Source of the DNA: Terrimesophilobacter sp964651535
GTDB taxonomy: Bacteria > Actinomycetota > Actinomycetes > Actinomycetales > Microbacteriaceae
Length of the DNA: 64,000 nt
Direction: 5' to 3'
NCBI GenBank assembly: GCA_964651535.1
Contig: CAZYYE010000002.1
Coordinates: 558,001-622,000 of the forward strand
Made by a program: the position numbers and the translations under genes. Of this stretch, positions 16,284-24,224 are shown piece by piece (position 1 is the first letter of the stretch; each line of letters starts with the position of its first letter). The notes under the pieces were generated by a model. It was given only the letters and a program-made list of their open reading frames with translations. It searched no databases and had not been told where the DNA came from.

Positions 16284-17954
16284 TCATTCTGCACGACGCA
16301 AGCGACGTTCTCTCATTGTGCGCGCCGCTCCGAGCAATTGACTTATCTCGTCAATTCCAAGGCCAGCGCCAACGCCGAGCACGGCCACGTCGACACGCTT
16401 CGCCACCTCAGTCCACCGACCGCTTTGTAGCTGCCTGTCCAATGTCGCCTTCTGGGGCTTCAGCTCCGCCCATGCCCGCTCCATGACCTCGACCGACGGC
16501 AGGGGTAGGGACGCGGCTTCGCGAGGCTCCATCTTGAGAATCCCGCCGCCGTACGATCGCCCGTTGATCTCCGCACCCAGCATCGTGACTGAATTCAGGC
16601 ACATAAAGGGAAGCGCCTCGGATGCAATAGCGGGGGCCTCAGAGTTGAGCCGAACCCCGTGCATTGAGTTCAGGAATGCGACCTTCGCCTTGTTGGAAAT
16701 CAGGCGCGGGTAGTTGTGGCTCATGTATGTGAAGAAGAGGTCGGGAGTTGTCGAAACCGGCGGGCGCCACCACGGCGTACGTATCTGGCACTTGTACGCC
16801 TGATCGACCCCGAGCGCTTCGCCGAGCTGCGTGTACTCGATACGGCCCGGCGTCATGTCGTCAGGGTCGGGGCGTAGAAGCCACACACGCTCGCCCGAGT
16901 CCCGCAGGTCATTCCACTGCTGCGCCGTGAACGTTGCTCCGCGCAGGTGTCGGGTTCCGGGCGGGCTGATCTTCACGAGCTGCGACTCACCAAAGCCGTA
17001 CTGCTCTCGGGTCGCGTCAGTGATCGCAAAGAACTTGTTCGCCCCGGTCACCGAGCCGAGCACGGGCGAGCCGTACTCCCCCAACGTTGTGAAGCTCTCC
17101 GCGATGACTTCGCGGTAGAGACCGCGCTGGGCGCTCGGGATGAGAATGTCTGTCCACTTGCCGCTGGCCGACGGGGTGACGTCGAGCTGTCCTGCTGGGC
17201 GAATCTGGGCGAGGTCTTCGGCGTTGTCGACGTGCCAGAGTGCGAAGGACTCGCAGCCGCCGCTGCCCTCGGCGAGGAGCAGCACCACGTCCACCAGCGC
17301 GTCCTCAAACTGCACGTGCTCGAACACCACGAGGTTGACCTGACCGAAGCGCTTCCGCAGCCACGTGCGGATTGGCTCGGCATAGCCCACGGTAAGCAAC
17401 TCGGCGGGGAGCACCATTGCAAGTCGGCCCTCAGGCTTGAGGAACCCGGCAGCATGGGCAAGGCTCGCGGCCCACGATGATGCAAGACCGCTGAGACGAA
17501 CGCCCTGCTTGAACGCGGCCTCGACCGACATGCGACGCGAGTCGCCGACGTGCTCTTGGTATCGGATGAACGGCGGGTTTCCCACGACTGCATCCACGAA
17601 GGGCAGCGGCGAGTCAGACACGTCCGGGGTCGGCACCGCGAAGAAGTCCGAGGCCACCAAGTGCGCGTCGAGGTTCTCGACCTCAAGGAGCCGCATGGCT
17701 TCATCTAGCGACTCTCGATGCAGGTCGATGCCGAAGACCTGCTCGTCGAGATCGCTGACCTGACGCCCTAGTGCCTTGAGTTGCTGACCCGCAGCCTGCA
17801 GGAACACTCCGTCGCCGCAGGTCGGGTCGAGCACCTTTGCGGCGGGGTCATTCTGCAACGCCCAACCAACGAGGTAGTCAGCGATTGCCGGCGGCGTGAA
17901 GAACGCGCCTCGGGCCTTCCGAAGCTCTGCGTTGTCGCCGGGCAGAAACTCCAT
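16284..17954 (-). CDS. N6-adenine DNA methyltransferase (type II R-M)
   Basis: A 556-residue gamma-type N6-adenine methyltransferase. Motif I (SAM binding) is VLDPTCGDGVF at about 41-51, motif IV is NPPF at 126-129 (the catalytic NPPY-type loop with Phe), followed by a C-terminal target-recognition region of about 300 residues. The N-terminus GAFFTPPAIADYLV is typical of Eco57I/TaqI-like enzymes. It modifies host DNA against the adjacent nuclease. It starts at ATG 17954 and is the first gene of the two-gene R-M operon. Recognition sequence unknown. Confidence 0.88.
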   Translation of the reverse strand: MEFLPGDNAELRKARGAFFTPPAIADYLVGWALQNDPAAKVLDPTCGDGVFLQAAGQQLKALGRQVSDLDEQVFGIDLHRESLDEAMRLLEVENLDAHLVASDFFAVPTPDVSDSPLPFVDAVVGNPPFIRYQEHVGDSRRMSVEAAFKQGVRLSGLASSWAASLAHAAGFLKPEGRLAMVLPAELLTVGYAEPIRTWLRKRFGQVNLVVFEHVQFEDALVDVVLLLAEGSGGCESFALWHVDNAEDLAQIRPAGQLDVTPSASGKWTDILIPSAQRGLYREVIAESFTTLGEYGSPVLGSVTGANKFFAITDATREQYGFGESQLVKISPPGTRHLRGATFTAQQWNDLRDSGERVWLLRPDPDDMTPGRIEYTQLGEALGVDQAYKCQIRTPWWRPPVSTTPDLFFTYMSHNYPRLISNKAKVAFLNSMHGVRLNSEAPAIASEALPFMCLNSVTMLGAEINGRSYGGGILKMEPREAASLPLPSVEVMERAWAELKPQKATLDRQLQSGRWTEVAKRVDVAVLGVGAGLGIDEISQLLGAARTMRERRLRRAE

Positions 17955-18019
17955 GCTCCAACAGTAGAGCGGTGAACAGACATTCGAATGGGGCCACGCG
18001 GATCAGGCCCAACTCGTCA

Positions 18020-18193
18020 CTATGTTCGCTCGCGAGCTTCCCGCTCGACCTGATCTTGGGGCGCGTCACGGATCGCTGCTGCGCGCTCGATGCGCACGCG
18101 CTCGCGGTCGGTTAGGGGGCGTTGGCGCCCGTCGGGCAGGCGCTCGATGCCCCGGCCCGTGCCGTACTCGCTGTGGGTGTAGTTCTCGGTCAT
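18020..18193 (-). CDS. Small hydrophilic protein, unknown
   Basis: A 57-residue protein starting at ATG 18193 with a strong AGGAGG 7 bp upstream. It is charged and Arg/Glu-rich (RPLTDRERVRIERAAAIRD), without a membrane segment or known motif. It lies 65 bp upstream of the methyltransferase on the same strand, so it could be a controller-like or accessory gene of the R-M operon, but it lacks a helix-turn-helix I can recognise. It is divergent from the small-gene operon at 18350. Confidence 0.6.
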   Translation of the reverse strand: MTENYTHSEYGTGRGIERLPDGRQRPLTDRERVRIERAAAIRDAPQDQVEREARERT

Positions 18194-18349
18194 GGTCTTA
18201 CCTCCTGCCTCTAGGTTCTCCTGCGCTGGCACTCTCCCGTCGGCGGTGATGTTGCAGGCCGCCGTGCAGAGCCAACTGCACTTTGATCTGGGGTTTGCCC
18301 GAGGGTGGTTTCAAGCGGCGAGGTCGCGAAAAGGAGAAGACTAGGACCC

Positions 18350-18604
18350 ATGATGAAGAACACTCAGGTTAGATCGGTGCCGCCCAAGCCGACGCTTATC
18401 AAGCTGCGCACCAGCATCACTACCGAGCAGAACGCCATGCTCGACCGGCTCGTGCGCAGCTCCGGCATCGCCAAGGCGGCGCTCGTGCGCGACGCGCTCG
18501 CCCGCTACGGCGAAGCTCTCGGTTCCCTGCCGGAGGGATCAGCCGCAGCCCTCACCCCGACGCGAACCGGTGGACCCGGTCTCGCATCCGATCGAAAGGA
18601 ATGA
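18350..18604 (+). CDS. Ribbon-helix-helix-like small protein
   Basis: An 84-residue protein. Residues of about 15-60 read as a short strand LIKLRTSITTEQNAML followed by two helices (LDRLVRSSGIAKAALVRDAL), the ribbon-helix-helix (CopG/Arc-like) pattern, so a DNA-binding regulator or plasmid-type accessory factor is likely. AAGGAGAA precedes the ATG at 18350; ATG 18353 is possible. Its stop overlaps the next start (ATGA), opening a tightly coupled operon of four small genes. Confidence 0.65.
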   Translation: MMKNTQVRSVPPKPTLIKLRTSITTEQNAMLDRLVRSSGIAKAALVRDALARYGEALGSLPEGSAAALTPTRTGGPGLASDRKE

Positions 18605-18864
18605 CCGTTATGCCTACACGTCAGCCCCGGGCCACCGCGCCCACCACACGCCGGAGCGTCGCTCCCGGTGCCGGTGTCTCCGCGCTGCGTCGCCGAGCCG
18701 CCGCCTACAGGGAGAGGGCCGACGCCCTCGAAGCGATGCTCAAGGGCGCTCAGGACCACTTCACCGACGCCTTTGCTATTGCCGACTCGCAGGTGTCTAC
18801 CCGCGATCGGATCGCTGAGGCCGCACGCCGTGGCCGTCGCCTCGGAGCGAGGAGCGGACGATGA
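18601..18864 (+). CDS. Small coiled-coil protein, unknown
   Basis: An 87-residue protein with a basic, Thr/Pro/Arg-rich head and a helical middle (ALRRRAAAYRERADALEAML) suited to a coiled coil. No family recognised. It overlaps the previous and next genes by 4 bp each (ATGA at both ends), so it is translated with them and may form part of one complex. Confidence 0.65.
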   Translation: MTVMPTRQPRATAPTTRRSVAPGAGVSALRRRAAAYRERADALEAMLKGAQDHFTDAFAIADSQVSTRDRIAEAARRGRRLGARSGR

Positions 18865-19301
18865 CCAACCTCAACGCCCTGTCGCCGAGGCAGCTCAAGG
18901 AAGCCGTCCGCGAGGCGAGCTACCCCAATTCGCAGATTGAGCGCGAGACGATCGCCGCCGCGGACAAGGCCGCTGACGCCGTGATCGCTCGCCACGCTGG
19001 CCTTCTCCGCGAGGAGTCCGGCGAACGCATGGAGCACGGCGCGGCATTGCTGCGCGTGGCCGACGAGTTGGAATCCGCCATGCTGCACGACGTGCGCGCT
19101 CAGCTCAACCGAGGCGGAAGCCCGGGCCAACTCGCCGCCGAGTACGAGCGGATCGAGGGTGGCGTGCAGAAGATGGTGGCCGATCTTCGACAGGAAGCAG
19201 CAAAGGCCGACTTGCTGGCCGACCGGCTCGACGCTCCCGACGAGGACTACGAGCGTCTCATCGCCCGACTGCCGAGCCTCCGGCGCAGCATCCAATGGTG
19301 A
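18861..19301 (+). CDS. Coiled-coil protein, unknown
   Basis: A 146-residue, almost wholly helical acidic protein with no membrane segment. Heptad-like stretches such as EAVREASYPNSQIERETIAA and VQKMVADLRQEAAKADLLAD suggest a coiled coil. It starts at ATG 18861, overlapping the previous stop. Third member of the small-gene operon in the element; no known function. Confidence 0.65.
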   Translation: MTNLNALSPRQLKEAVREASYPNSQIERETIAAADKAADAVIARHAGLLREESGERMEHGAALLRVADELESAMLHDVRAQLNRGGSPGQLAAEYERIEGGVQKMVADLRQEAAKADLLADRLDAPDEDYERLIARLPSLRRSIQW

Positions 19302-19358
19302 CGAGCAGCGAGGCGCGGCCTCGTCAGCCGCGCCCCGCCCGAGAGGAAGGTGTCTCCC

Positions 19359-19835
19359 GTGTCTTCAACGTCTAAGTCTCTCTCGAACGCCGAGATCACC
19401 GACTTGCCCTCATTCTGGGCGGCAATGGCAAACGCTCCGCGCGCCAAGGTGCAACCGCTCCCGAGCGACCGCGCTCGACTCGTGTCACGCCTGACGCAGA
19501 TCGAGATTGCCACCATTCGCTGCGTCGTGCCGAAGCTCGCGGATGTGCCTCCGGGCTTCTCGCGACTCTCACGCGCCGCCGCATTCCTCGCAGCCTGGGA
19601 GGGGCGTGGCGTTCTCCAGTACATGTCGGGGTACCACGTCGCACGCGAGCTGACGGGCGCGCTCTTCAGCTTGCACCCCTTCAGAGGCACCCGACGCGGC
19701 CTCGAAGTGCTCGCCGACCTCGACGCCGCGAATCTCGGTGTGGAGGTCTGGTGCAGCACGCTCCGCCCGGACCGACCCGGCCTCGACAGATACGTCAGGG
19801 TCCGCCTTTCCGAGCGCCTCCACGAGCTGGCTTGA
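19359..19835 (+). CDS. Hypothetical protein of the element
   Basis: A 158-residue soluble protein of mixed alpha/beta character (RLTQIEIATIRCVVPKLADV, then WEGRGVLQYMSG). I see no conserved catalytic motif. GTG 19359 has AGAGGAAGG 9 bp upstream; GTG 19350 in the same frame lacks that spacing. It follows the coiled-coil gene by 57 bp on the same strand and ends before the 285-bp gap that leads to the primase operon. Confidence 0.6.
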   Translation: MSSTSKSLSNAEITDLPSFWAAMANAPRAKVQPLPSDRARLVSRLTQIEIATIRCVVPKLADVPPGFSRLSRAAAFLAAWEGRGVLQYMSGYHVARELTGALFSLHPFRGTRRGLEVLADLDAANLGVEVWCSTLRPDRPGLDRYVRVRLSERLHELA

Positions 19836-20120
19836 CAGCTCCGACCTGCACGACCAAGATTCAAGTCCACAAGTAACACCGTTTGCTTCTGATGCGCGCC
19901 CGGGATGGGATGACCGTCAGGAATGAGCCTGTGAAGAACGACCAGTAAGGACTGCCACCGGCACGGCGACGTGATCGGCTGGAGAATGCGCAGGTCTCCC
20001 TGAGACCAAGCGGACTGGGACTTCCATTCGGCCGAGCAACGGATCCATCCGACACATCGTCGGGAGGTTTCCGGCTCGGCTTTTGTCGTCTCTGGAACCT
20101 TCCGTCAGGAAGGGCCGTTC
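19836..20120 (+). promoter_or_regulatory. Intergenic leader of the primase operon with SD-masking hairpin
   Basis: A 285-bp gap without a convincing gene. At its end, 20098-20113 forms CCTTCC-GTCA-GGAAGG, a 6-bp stem with a 4-nt loop. The 3' arm is the only Shine-Dalgarno-like sequence for the ATG at 20121, so the ribosome site would be hidden when the stem forms. The gap probably also holds the operon promoter; I could not assign clear -35/-10 boxes. Confidence 0.4.
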
Positions 20121-20348
20121 ATGGCAGCCAACACTGAGTCGATTGCACTCAGCATCGACGACATCCGCCCCAAGCTCGACTTCGACAACAAGGCCGCGTG
20201 CGCCTACCTCGGGGTCAGCCCCAAGGTGCTCGCGCGGCTCCGCGATCTCGAACTCATCCGCGCCGCGAAGGTCGGCGAGTACTGGCGCTACAAGCGCGAG
20301 TGGCTCGACGCCTACCTTGACTCGGTCACCATCGGGCGGGCCGAGTAG
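20121..20348 (+). CDS. Helix-turn-helix (excisionase/AlpA-like) protein
   Basis: A 75-residue protein with a winged-helix/MerR-like reading, ACAYLGVSPKVLARLRDLEL followed by GEYWRYKREWLDAYLDSV, as in small excisionase or AlpA-type regulators. The stop TAG overlaps the GTG start of the primase by 1 bp, so both proteins are coupled. Such proteins in satellites and islands control excision or switch on replication genes; here it could do either. Confidence 0.75.
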   Translation: MAANTESIALSIDDIRPKLDFDNKAACAYLGVSPKVLARLRDLELIRAAKVGEYWRYKREWLDAYLDSVTIGRAE

Positions 20349-22621
20349 TGCGAGAGCTTCCGCCAGTTCTCGACAACGTGCTGGCACGGCTGGAAGGTGT
20401 CAGGTCGAGCGGCGGCGACAACTACATGGCCCGTTGCCCGGCGCACGATGACCGCGAGCCGTCGCTGTCGGTGAGCCTCAGCGACTCGGGCAAGGTGCTG
20501 CTGTTCTGCCAGACCGGAGCGTGCGACACCAAGGATGTGCTCGCCGCGCTGTCGCTCACATGGGCCGACTTGGAGCCGAAATCGCGCCTCGTGGAGAGCT
20601 ACGACTACGACGACGAGGACGGCCTGCTCCGGTTCCAGGTGATGAGGTTCGAGCCGAAGACCTTCCGGCAGCGCCGACCTGATCCGTTGCATCCCGGCAA
20701 GTGGATCAACAACATGCGCGACGGTCTCGCGCCGCTGATCTACAACCTGCCGCGCGTTGCGCCCGCGCTGGCCCGAGGCGATGACGTCTACATCGTCGAG
20801 GGCGAGAAGGACGTTGCAGCGCTTTGGATGGGCGTCAGCGCGGTCGCGACCTGCAATGCGGGCGGTGCCGGTAAGTGGAAGCGAGACCACTCCGAGTTCT
20901 TCATCGGCACCCAGTCCCGTGTGGTCATCGTCGCCGACCGTGACGCGCCCGGGTACAAGCACGCGCTGTCGGTGCACGCCTCGCTCGCCGAGGTCGGTGT
21001 CGTGGCGGAGATCGTGCACAGCGCCGAGGGGAAGGACGCCGCCGACCACATCCGGAATCACGGCCTGGAGCAGTTCCTCCCGCTGTCCGTTGAGGAAGCT
21101 CGGGCGTTGGCCGGCACCAGCACTGACGCTGCATCGCCATCGACGGCTGACCACGAGGGCGAGTTCCCACTCACCGAGTTGGGCAACGCCGAACGGCTAG
21201 CGGCTCGCCACGGCGACGAGATGCGCTACCTCGCGCCAACGAGTCAGTGGCTGATCTACCGCGAGGGCCGGTGGGCGACGGACGAGCGCGGCACGGTCAT
21301 GGGTTGGATGCGCGAGACGGTGCGCGCAATTCGCGACGAGGCCGCAGGGCTGGGCGACGACGAGGCCAAGCGCGTCTACGGATGGGCGAAGGCGTCGGAG
21401 TCGCGGTCGCGGATGGAGTCCGCGTTGAAGCTGGCGCAGACCTTGCCTGACGTGGCGATGCTCCCCAAGGACTTCGACCTCGACCCGGCGTTGCTGAACG
21501 TGCGTAACGGGACCGTGGACCTCCGCACCGGCACGCTGCGGGAGCACCGGCCCGAAGACCACCTGCGCCGACAGGTGCCGGTCAGTTACGACCCCGACGT
21601 GGCAGCGCCGATGTTCGAGGCGTTCATGCGCCGCGTGCAGCCCGACGGTGAGATGCGCGCATTCATCCAGCGCGCGGCGGGTTACTCAGCGACCGGCTCC
21701 ACGAGCGAGCAGAAGCTTCTCTTGCTGCACAGCTCGGGACAGTCGGGGAAGTCGACCTTGGTCGAGCTGCTGTTCGACCTCCTCGGCGAGTACGCGAAGA
21801 CTCTTCCTGCCGAGACGCTCGCTGTTCGCAACGGTGACCGCATCCCCAACGACGTGGCGAGGCTGGACGGCGCTCGGTTCGTTTCGGTGATCGAGTTCGA
21901 TGAGACGGCGCGGCTGAACGAGCGGCTGGTGAAGCAGCTCACAGGAGGCGACACCGTGACCGCGCGCTTCATGCGTGGCGAGTTTTTCGACTTCCGGCCG
22001 CAGTGCACAATCTGGGTTTCTTCGAACCATCGACCCGTCGTCACCGGCACCGATGAAGGCATCTGGCGACGCTTCCTGCTGGTCAACTTCCCAGTGCACA
22101 TTCCCGACGCTGAACGAGACGACACCCTTGGTGCACGCATCCGCGCCGCTGAGCTTCCCGGCCTCTTGCGCTGGGTGGTCGAGGGAGCGGTCCAGTGGTA
22201 TCAGCAGGGCCTGAATCCTCCCGCGTCAGTACTCCGAGCCACCGCCGACTACCGCAATGACAGCGACCTCCTCGGCTCGTTCTTGGATGAGGTCTGCGAC
22301 GTGGTCGCTGAGGCCGTGGTCAGCAAGGCCGACCTCTACGACCGCTATCAGGAGTGGTGCCGTGCCGGAGGCTTGCGCCCCGCAACCAAGATCGCCCTCG
22401 GGCGGATGCTGAAGGAGTACTCCGGGCTGTCCATCGCTGAGGATCGCGTCGGCAAGAACAAGGCCCACGTCTGGGTCGGCCTGCGCTTCCGCGACCTCGC
22501 TCCCGAGGTTCTTCACATCGCCCCGGTGACCTCGATTTCACCCGAGGCGGGCGGCTCGGATTCGGCGGCTCGGAATGCGTCACCGGCCCTCCGCACGGTC
22601 CGCCGACCGAAGGTGCGGTGA
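20348..22621 (+). CDS. P4/D5-type primase-helicase
   Basis: Replication protein of 757 residues. In order: a zinc-binding N-terminus with C30, H33, C54 and C59 (MARCPAHDD ... FCQTGAC); a Toprim-like region with VYIVEGEKD (E151) and IVADRDA (D197, D199); a D5_N segment; a superfamily 3 helicase with Walker A SSGQSGKST at about 462-470; and a C-terminal winged-helix part (about 655-740) likely to bind the origin. It starts at GTG 20348 in a TAGTG overlap. Its own 3' end and the next 370 bp carry iterons, so the element probably replicates from there. Confidence 0.92.
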   Translation: MRELPPVLDNVLARLEGVRSSGGDNYMARCPAHDDREPSLSVSLSDSGKVLLFCQTGACDTKDVLAALSLTWADLEPKSRLVESYDYDDEDGLLRFQVMRFEPKTFRQRRPDPLHPGKWINNMRDGLAPLIYNLPRVAPALARGDDVYIVEGEKDVAALWMGVSAVATCNAGGAGKWKRDHSEFFIGTQSRVVIVADRDAPGYKHALSVHASLAEVGVVAEIVHSAEGKDAADHIRNHGLEQFLPLSVEEARALAGTSTDAASPSTADHEGEFPLTELGNAERLAARHGDEMRYLAPTSQWLIYREGRWATDERGTVMGWMRETVRAIRDEAAGLGDDEAKRVYGWAKASESRSRMESALKLAQTLPDVAMLPKDFDLDPALLNVRNGTVDLRTGTLREHRPEDHLRRQVPVSYDPDVAAPMFEAFMRRVQPDGEMRAFIQRAAGYSATGSTSEQKLLLLHSSGQSGKSTLVELLFDLLGEYAKTLPAETLAVRNGDRIPNDVARLDGARFVSVIEFDETARLNERLVKQLTGGDTVTARFMRGEFFDFRPQCTIWVSSNHRPVVTGTDEGIWRRFLLVNFPVHIPDAERDDTLGARIRAAELPGLLRWVVEGAVQWYQQGLNPPASVLRATADYRNDSDLLGSFLDEVCDVVAEAVVSKADLYDRYQEWCRAGGLRPATKIALGRMLKEYSGLSIAEDRVGKNKAHVWVGLRFRDLAPEVLHIAPVTSISPEAGGSDSAARNASPALRTVRRPKVR

Positions 22622-22864
22622 CTGGGAATGTGCACTCTGTCGAGTCGGCGGCGGAAAGCGGGCCGCTTTTGTGTGCTGAGCCGCCACCGAGCCGCCATCC
22701 GGGCCGCCACGCCTGCCCAGTATTCATATGGGTTCTTCTGCCTTAGCGGCTTAGGCGGCTCGTTTTTTCTTCTATCCGTCTCTAAGAGAAATACCTCTAA
22801 ACGAGCTACTAGAAGCGCTAAGGAATTTGCCGGGGCTAACCGGAGACAAAACGAGCCGCCGAAG
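22550..22864. other. Putative replication origin: iterons, inverted repeat and AT-rich stretch
   Basis: The 9-mer GGCGGCTCG occurs at 22550-22558, 22564-22572 and 22754-22762. Its complement CGAGCCGCC is at 22688-22696 and 22852-22860, with one-mismatch copies at 22677-22685 and 22700-22708, spaced 11-12 bp. A 17-bp inverted repeat with one mismatch (22750-22766 and 22848-22864) encloses a segment of about 40% G+C by hand count (22761-22830), far below its surroundings, with a small palindrome TCTCTAAGAGA at 22779-22789. The position just after the primase-helicase gene supports an origin; this is an inference. Confidence 0.55.
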
Positions 22865-22992
22865 CCGTGGGCTGTCGGCGAGCCACAGACCCCCATGCCG
22901 GACGGTGAGTGCAGTTGCCTCACTCCCCTCCTTGGTACGAGAGCCGTCCGGCATGGGTTCCCCAACTCTGCAATCCATGAAGGAGAAGAACG
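22622..22992. other. 371-bp intergenic region between primase and HGG-motif gene
   Basis: Holds most of the origin-like repeats (to 22864) and then a long hairpin (22892-22957) in front of the next gene. A 122-codon frame crosses it but has no start signal, odd composition and no family likeness, so I leave it out. Confidence 0.6.
22892..22957 (+). promoter_or_regulatory. Hairpin leader upstream of the HGG-motif gene
   Basis: CCCATGCCGGACGG at 22892-22905 pairs perfectly with CCGTCCGGCATGGG at 22944-22957, with 38 nt between. It lies 35 bp before the ATG at 22993. A 33-codon frame begins at the ATG in the left arm (22895) and ends at a TGA overlapping that start, so a leader peptide or attenuator is conceivable. 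It could also be an operator. Confidence 0.4.
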
Positions 22993-23691
22993 ATGACCCT
23001 TGAGCCGAAGAAGCGTCGGGGTGCACCGCCGCCCACGGGACGCGAGGACCGGATGAAGAGCGGCACCCTATGTACAGCGACCCGACGTGATGGGGAGCCG
23101 TGCACCAACTACGCGAGGCTCGGGGCGACGGTCTGTCGGAAGCACGGCGGGTCGGCTCCGCAGGTCATCCGCGCCGCTCAGGTCCGCCTGCTTATGGCCT
23201 CGGATCGGCTCATGGCGCAGCTCCTCCTGATTGCAGAGGACAAGTCCGAGCCGACGCCGGTTCGCCTTGCTGCAATCCGTGACGCGCTCGACCGCGCAGG
23301 CCTCGGGGCGAAGCAGCAGATCGAGATTGAGGCGCGCGTCGAGACGTGGGAGCAGAAGGTCCAAGCTGCCGTGGTCGATTGGTCGGAGCTGGCCGAGCTG
23401 ATGCCCGCTGCCGACCCCAACGTGATCGACGCCGAGCTTGTCGAGGACGAGCCTCGGGACGCGACCCTCGACGTGAGCGAGCGCCCCGACCCTCACCGCG
23501 AGGCACGGCAGGCCGAGGTCACCGCCGAGGTTGCGCGCGTTCGCCCGCAGCCCGAGGAAGCTCCGCCGTGGATCAGCGACGAGTCCGGCGCGCAGACGGC
23601 CACACGACGCGCCGACGAGCACCGAAAGCAGGCATTTGCCGCCGAAAAGACCTCCGGGGGCCTCAAGCCCCGGACGACGCGACCCCGATGA
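22993..23691 (+). CDS. HGG-motif protein, possible small-terminase relative
   Basis: A 232-residue protein. The N-terminus has a Cys/His pattern, LCTATRRDGEPCTNYARLGATVCRKHGG, with C, C, C and H suited to zinc binding, and the CRxHGG signature seen in actinobacterial phage proteins often placed next to terminase genes. The middle is helical (RAAQVRLLMASDRLMAQLLL) and the C-terminal 100 residues are acidic and disordered. A DNA-recognition role in packaging is my best guess; no large terminase is present to confirm it. GGAG precedes the ATG at 22993. Confidence 0.55.
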   Translation: MTLEPKKRRGAPPPTGREDRMKSGTLCTATRRDGEPCTNYARLGATVCRKHGGSAPQVIRAAQVRLLMASDRLMAQLLLIAEDKSEPTPVRLAAIRDALDRAGLGAKQQIEIEARVETWEQKVQAAVVDWSELAELMPAADPNVIDAELVEDEPRDATLDVSERPDPHREARQAEVTAEVARVRPQPEEAPPWISDESGAQTATRRADEHRKQAFAAEKTSGGLKPRTTRPR

Positions 23692-23909
23692 TGCGCGCGC
23701 GCCACACAGAACGGTGCCGCCTGGCCACGAGGCCCACCGGCTTGGTACCCGAGGACCCTCCGAGCTTCCCGACCACGCAAGTGGCCAGCTAGTGGCGCCG
23801 CCCGTGGGCCGATCACGAGGCCGTTTGCCGAAACGTCCGTTTAGGCGTTTAACTTCTCCCCGTCGCAAGACATGAACATCGCTCACTTATGACCAAGGAG
23901 AAGTGCAAC
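23692..23909. other. 218-bp gap with an 8-bp inverted repeat
   Basis: No gene recognised. CTGGCCAC at 23721-23728 is mirrored by GTGGCCAG at 23781-23788, and CGTTT-GCCG-AAACG lies at about 23822-23835. The AT-richer tract 23836-23870 may hold the promoter for the following gene. Confidence 0.3.
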
Positions 23910-24224
23910 ATGGCTACCAAGAAGAAGCTCGCCCCGCTCGCCGCCGACGCAGCCAAGGCGGTCACGCCGACGATGCAGACGTTCGCGGACTGGCTCACCG
24001 AGCAGACCGGGTACAAGGTCGACGCTCGTTCGGTGCAGCTCGGCTCGGCGCTGCGGGCGAAGTGGCAGGCCGAGCAGCGCGCCGAGAAGCAGGCGGCGCT
24101 CGACAGCATCACCGTGCCGGCCAAGCGCACCCGCGCTCCGCGCAAGGGTTCGACCATCGCGACCGCTGGCCACGACGGCAAGCCCGTTGTCATCGCCGAG
24201 CAGCGTCACGTTGAGGTCGCCTGA
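23910..24224 (+). CDS. Small basic protein of the element, unknown
   Basis: A 104-residue protein with a Lys/Ala-rich head, a helical centre (MQTFADWLTEQTGYKVDARS) and a basic tail (PAKRTRAPRKGS), suggesting DNA association. I start it at ATG 23910, which has AAGGAG 9 bp upstream; ATG 23889 in frame has no such signal. Its TGA overlaps the ATG of the serine recombinase (TGATG), so it may be a cofactor of that enzyme. Confidence 0.65.
   Translation: MATKKKLAPLAADAAKAVTPTMQTFADWLTEQTGYKVDARSVQLGSALRAKWQAEQRAEKQAALDSITVPAKRTRAPRKGSTIATAGHDGKPVVIAEQRHVEVA

Noticed and set aside
22628..22996. 122-codon plus-strand frame after the primase gene
   Set aside because: No ribosome site, unusual composition and complete overlap with origin-like repeats and a hairpin; only its last 33 codons might be a leader peptide.
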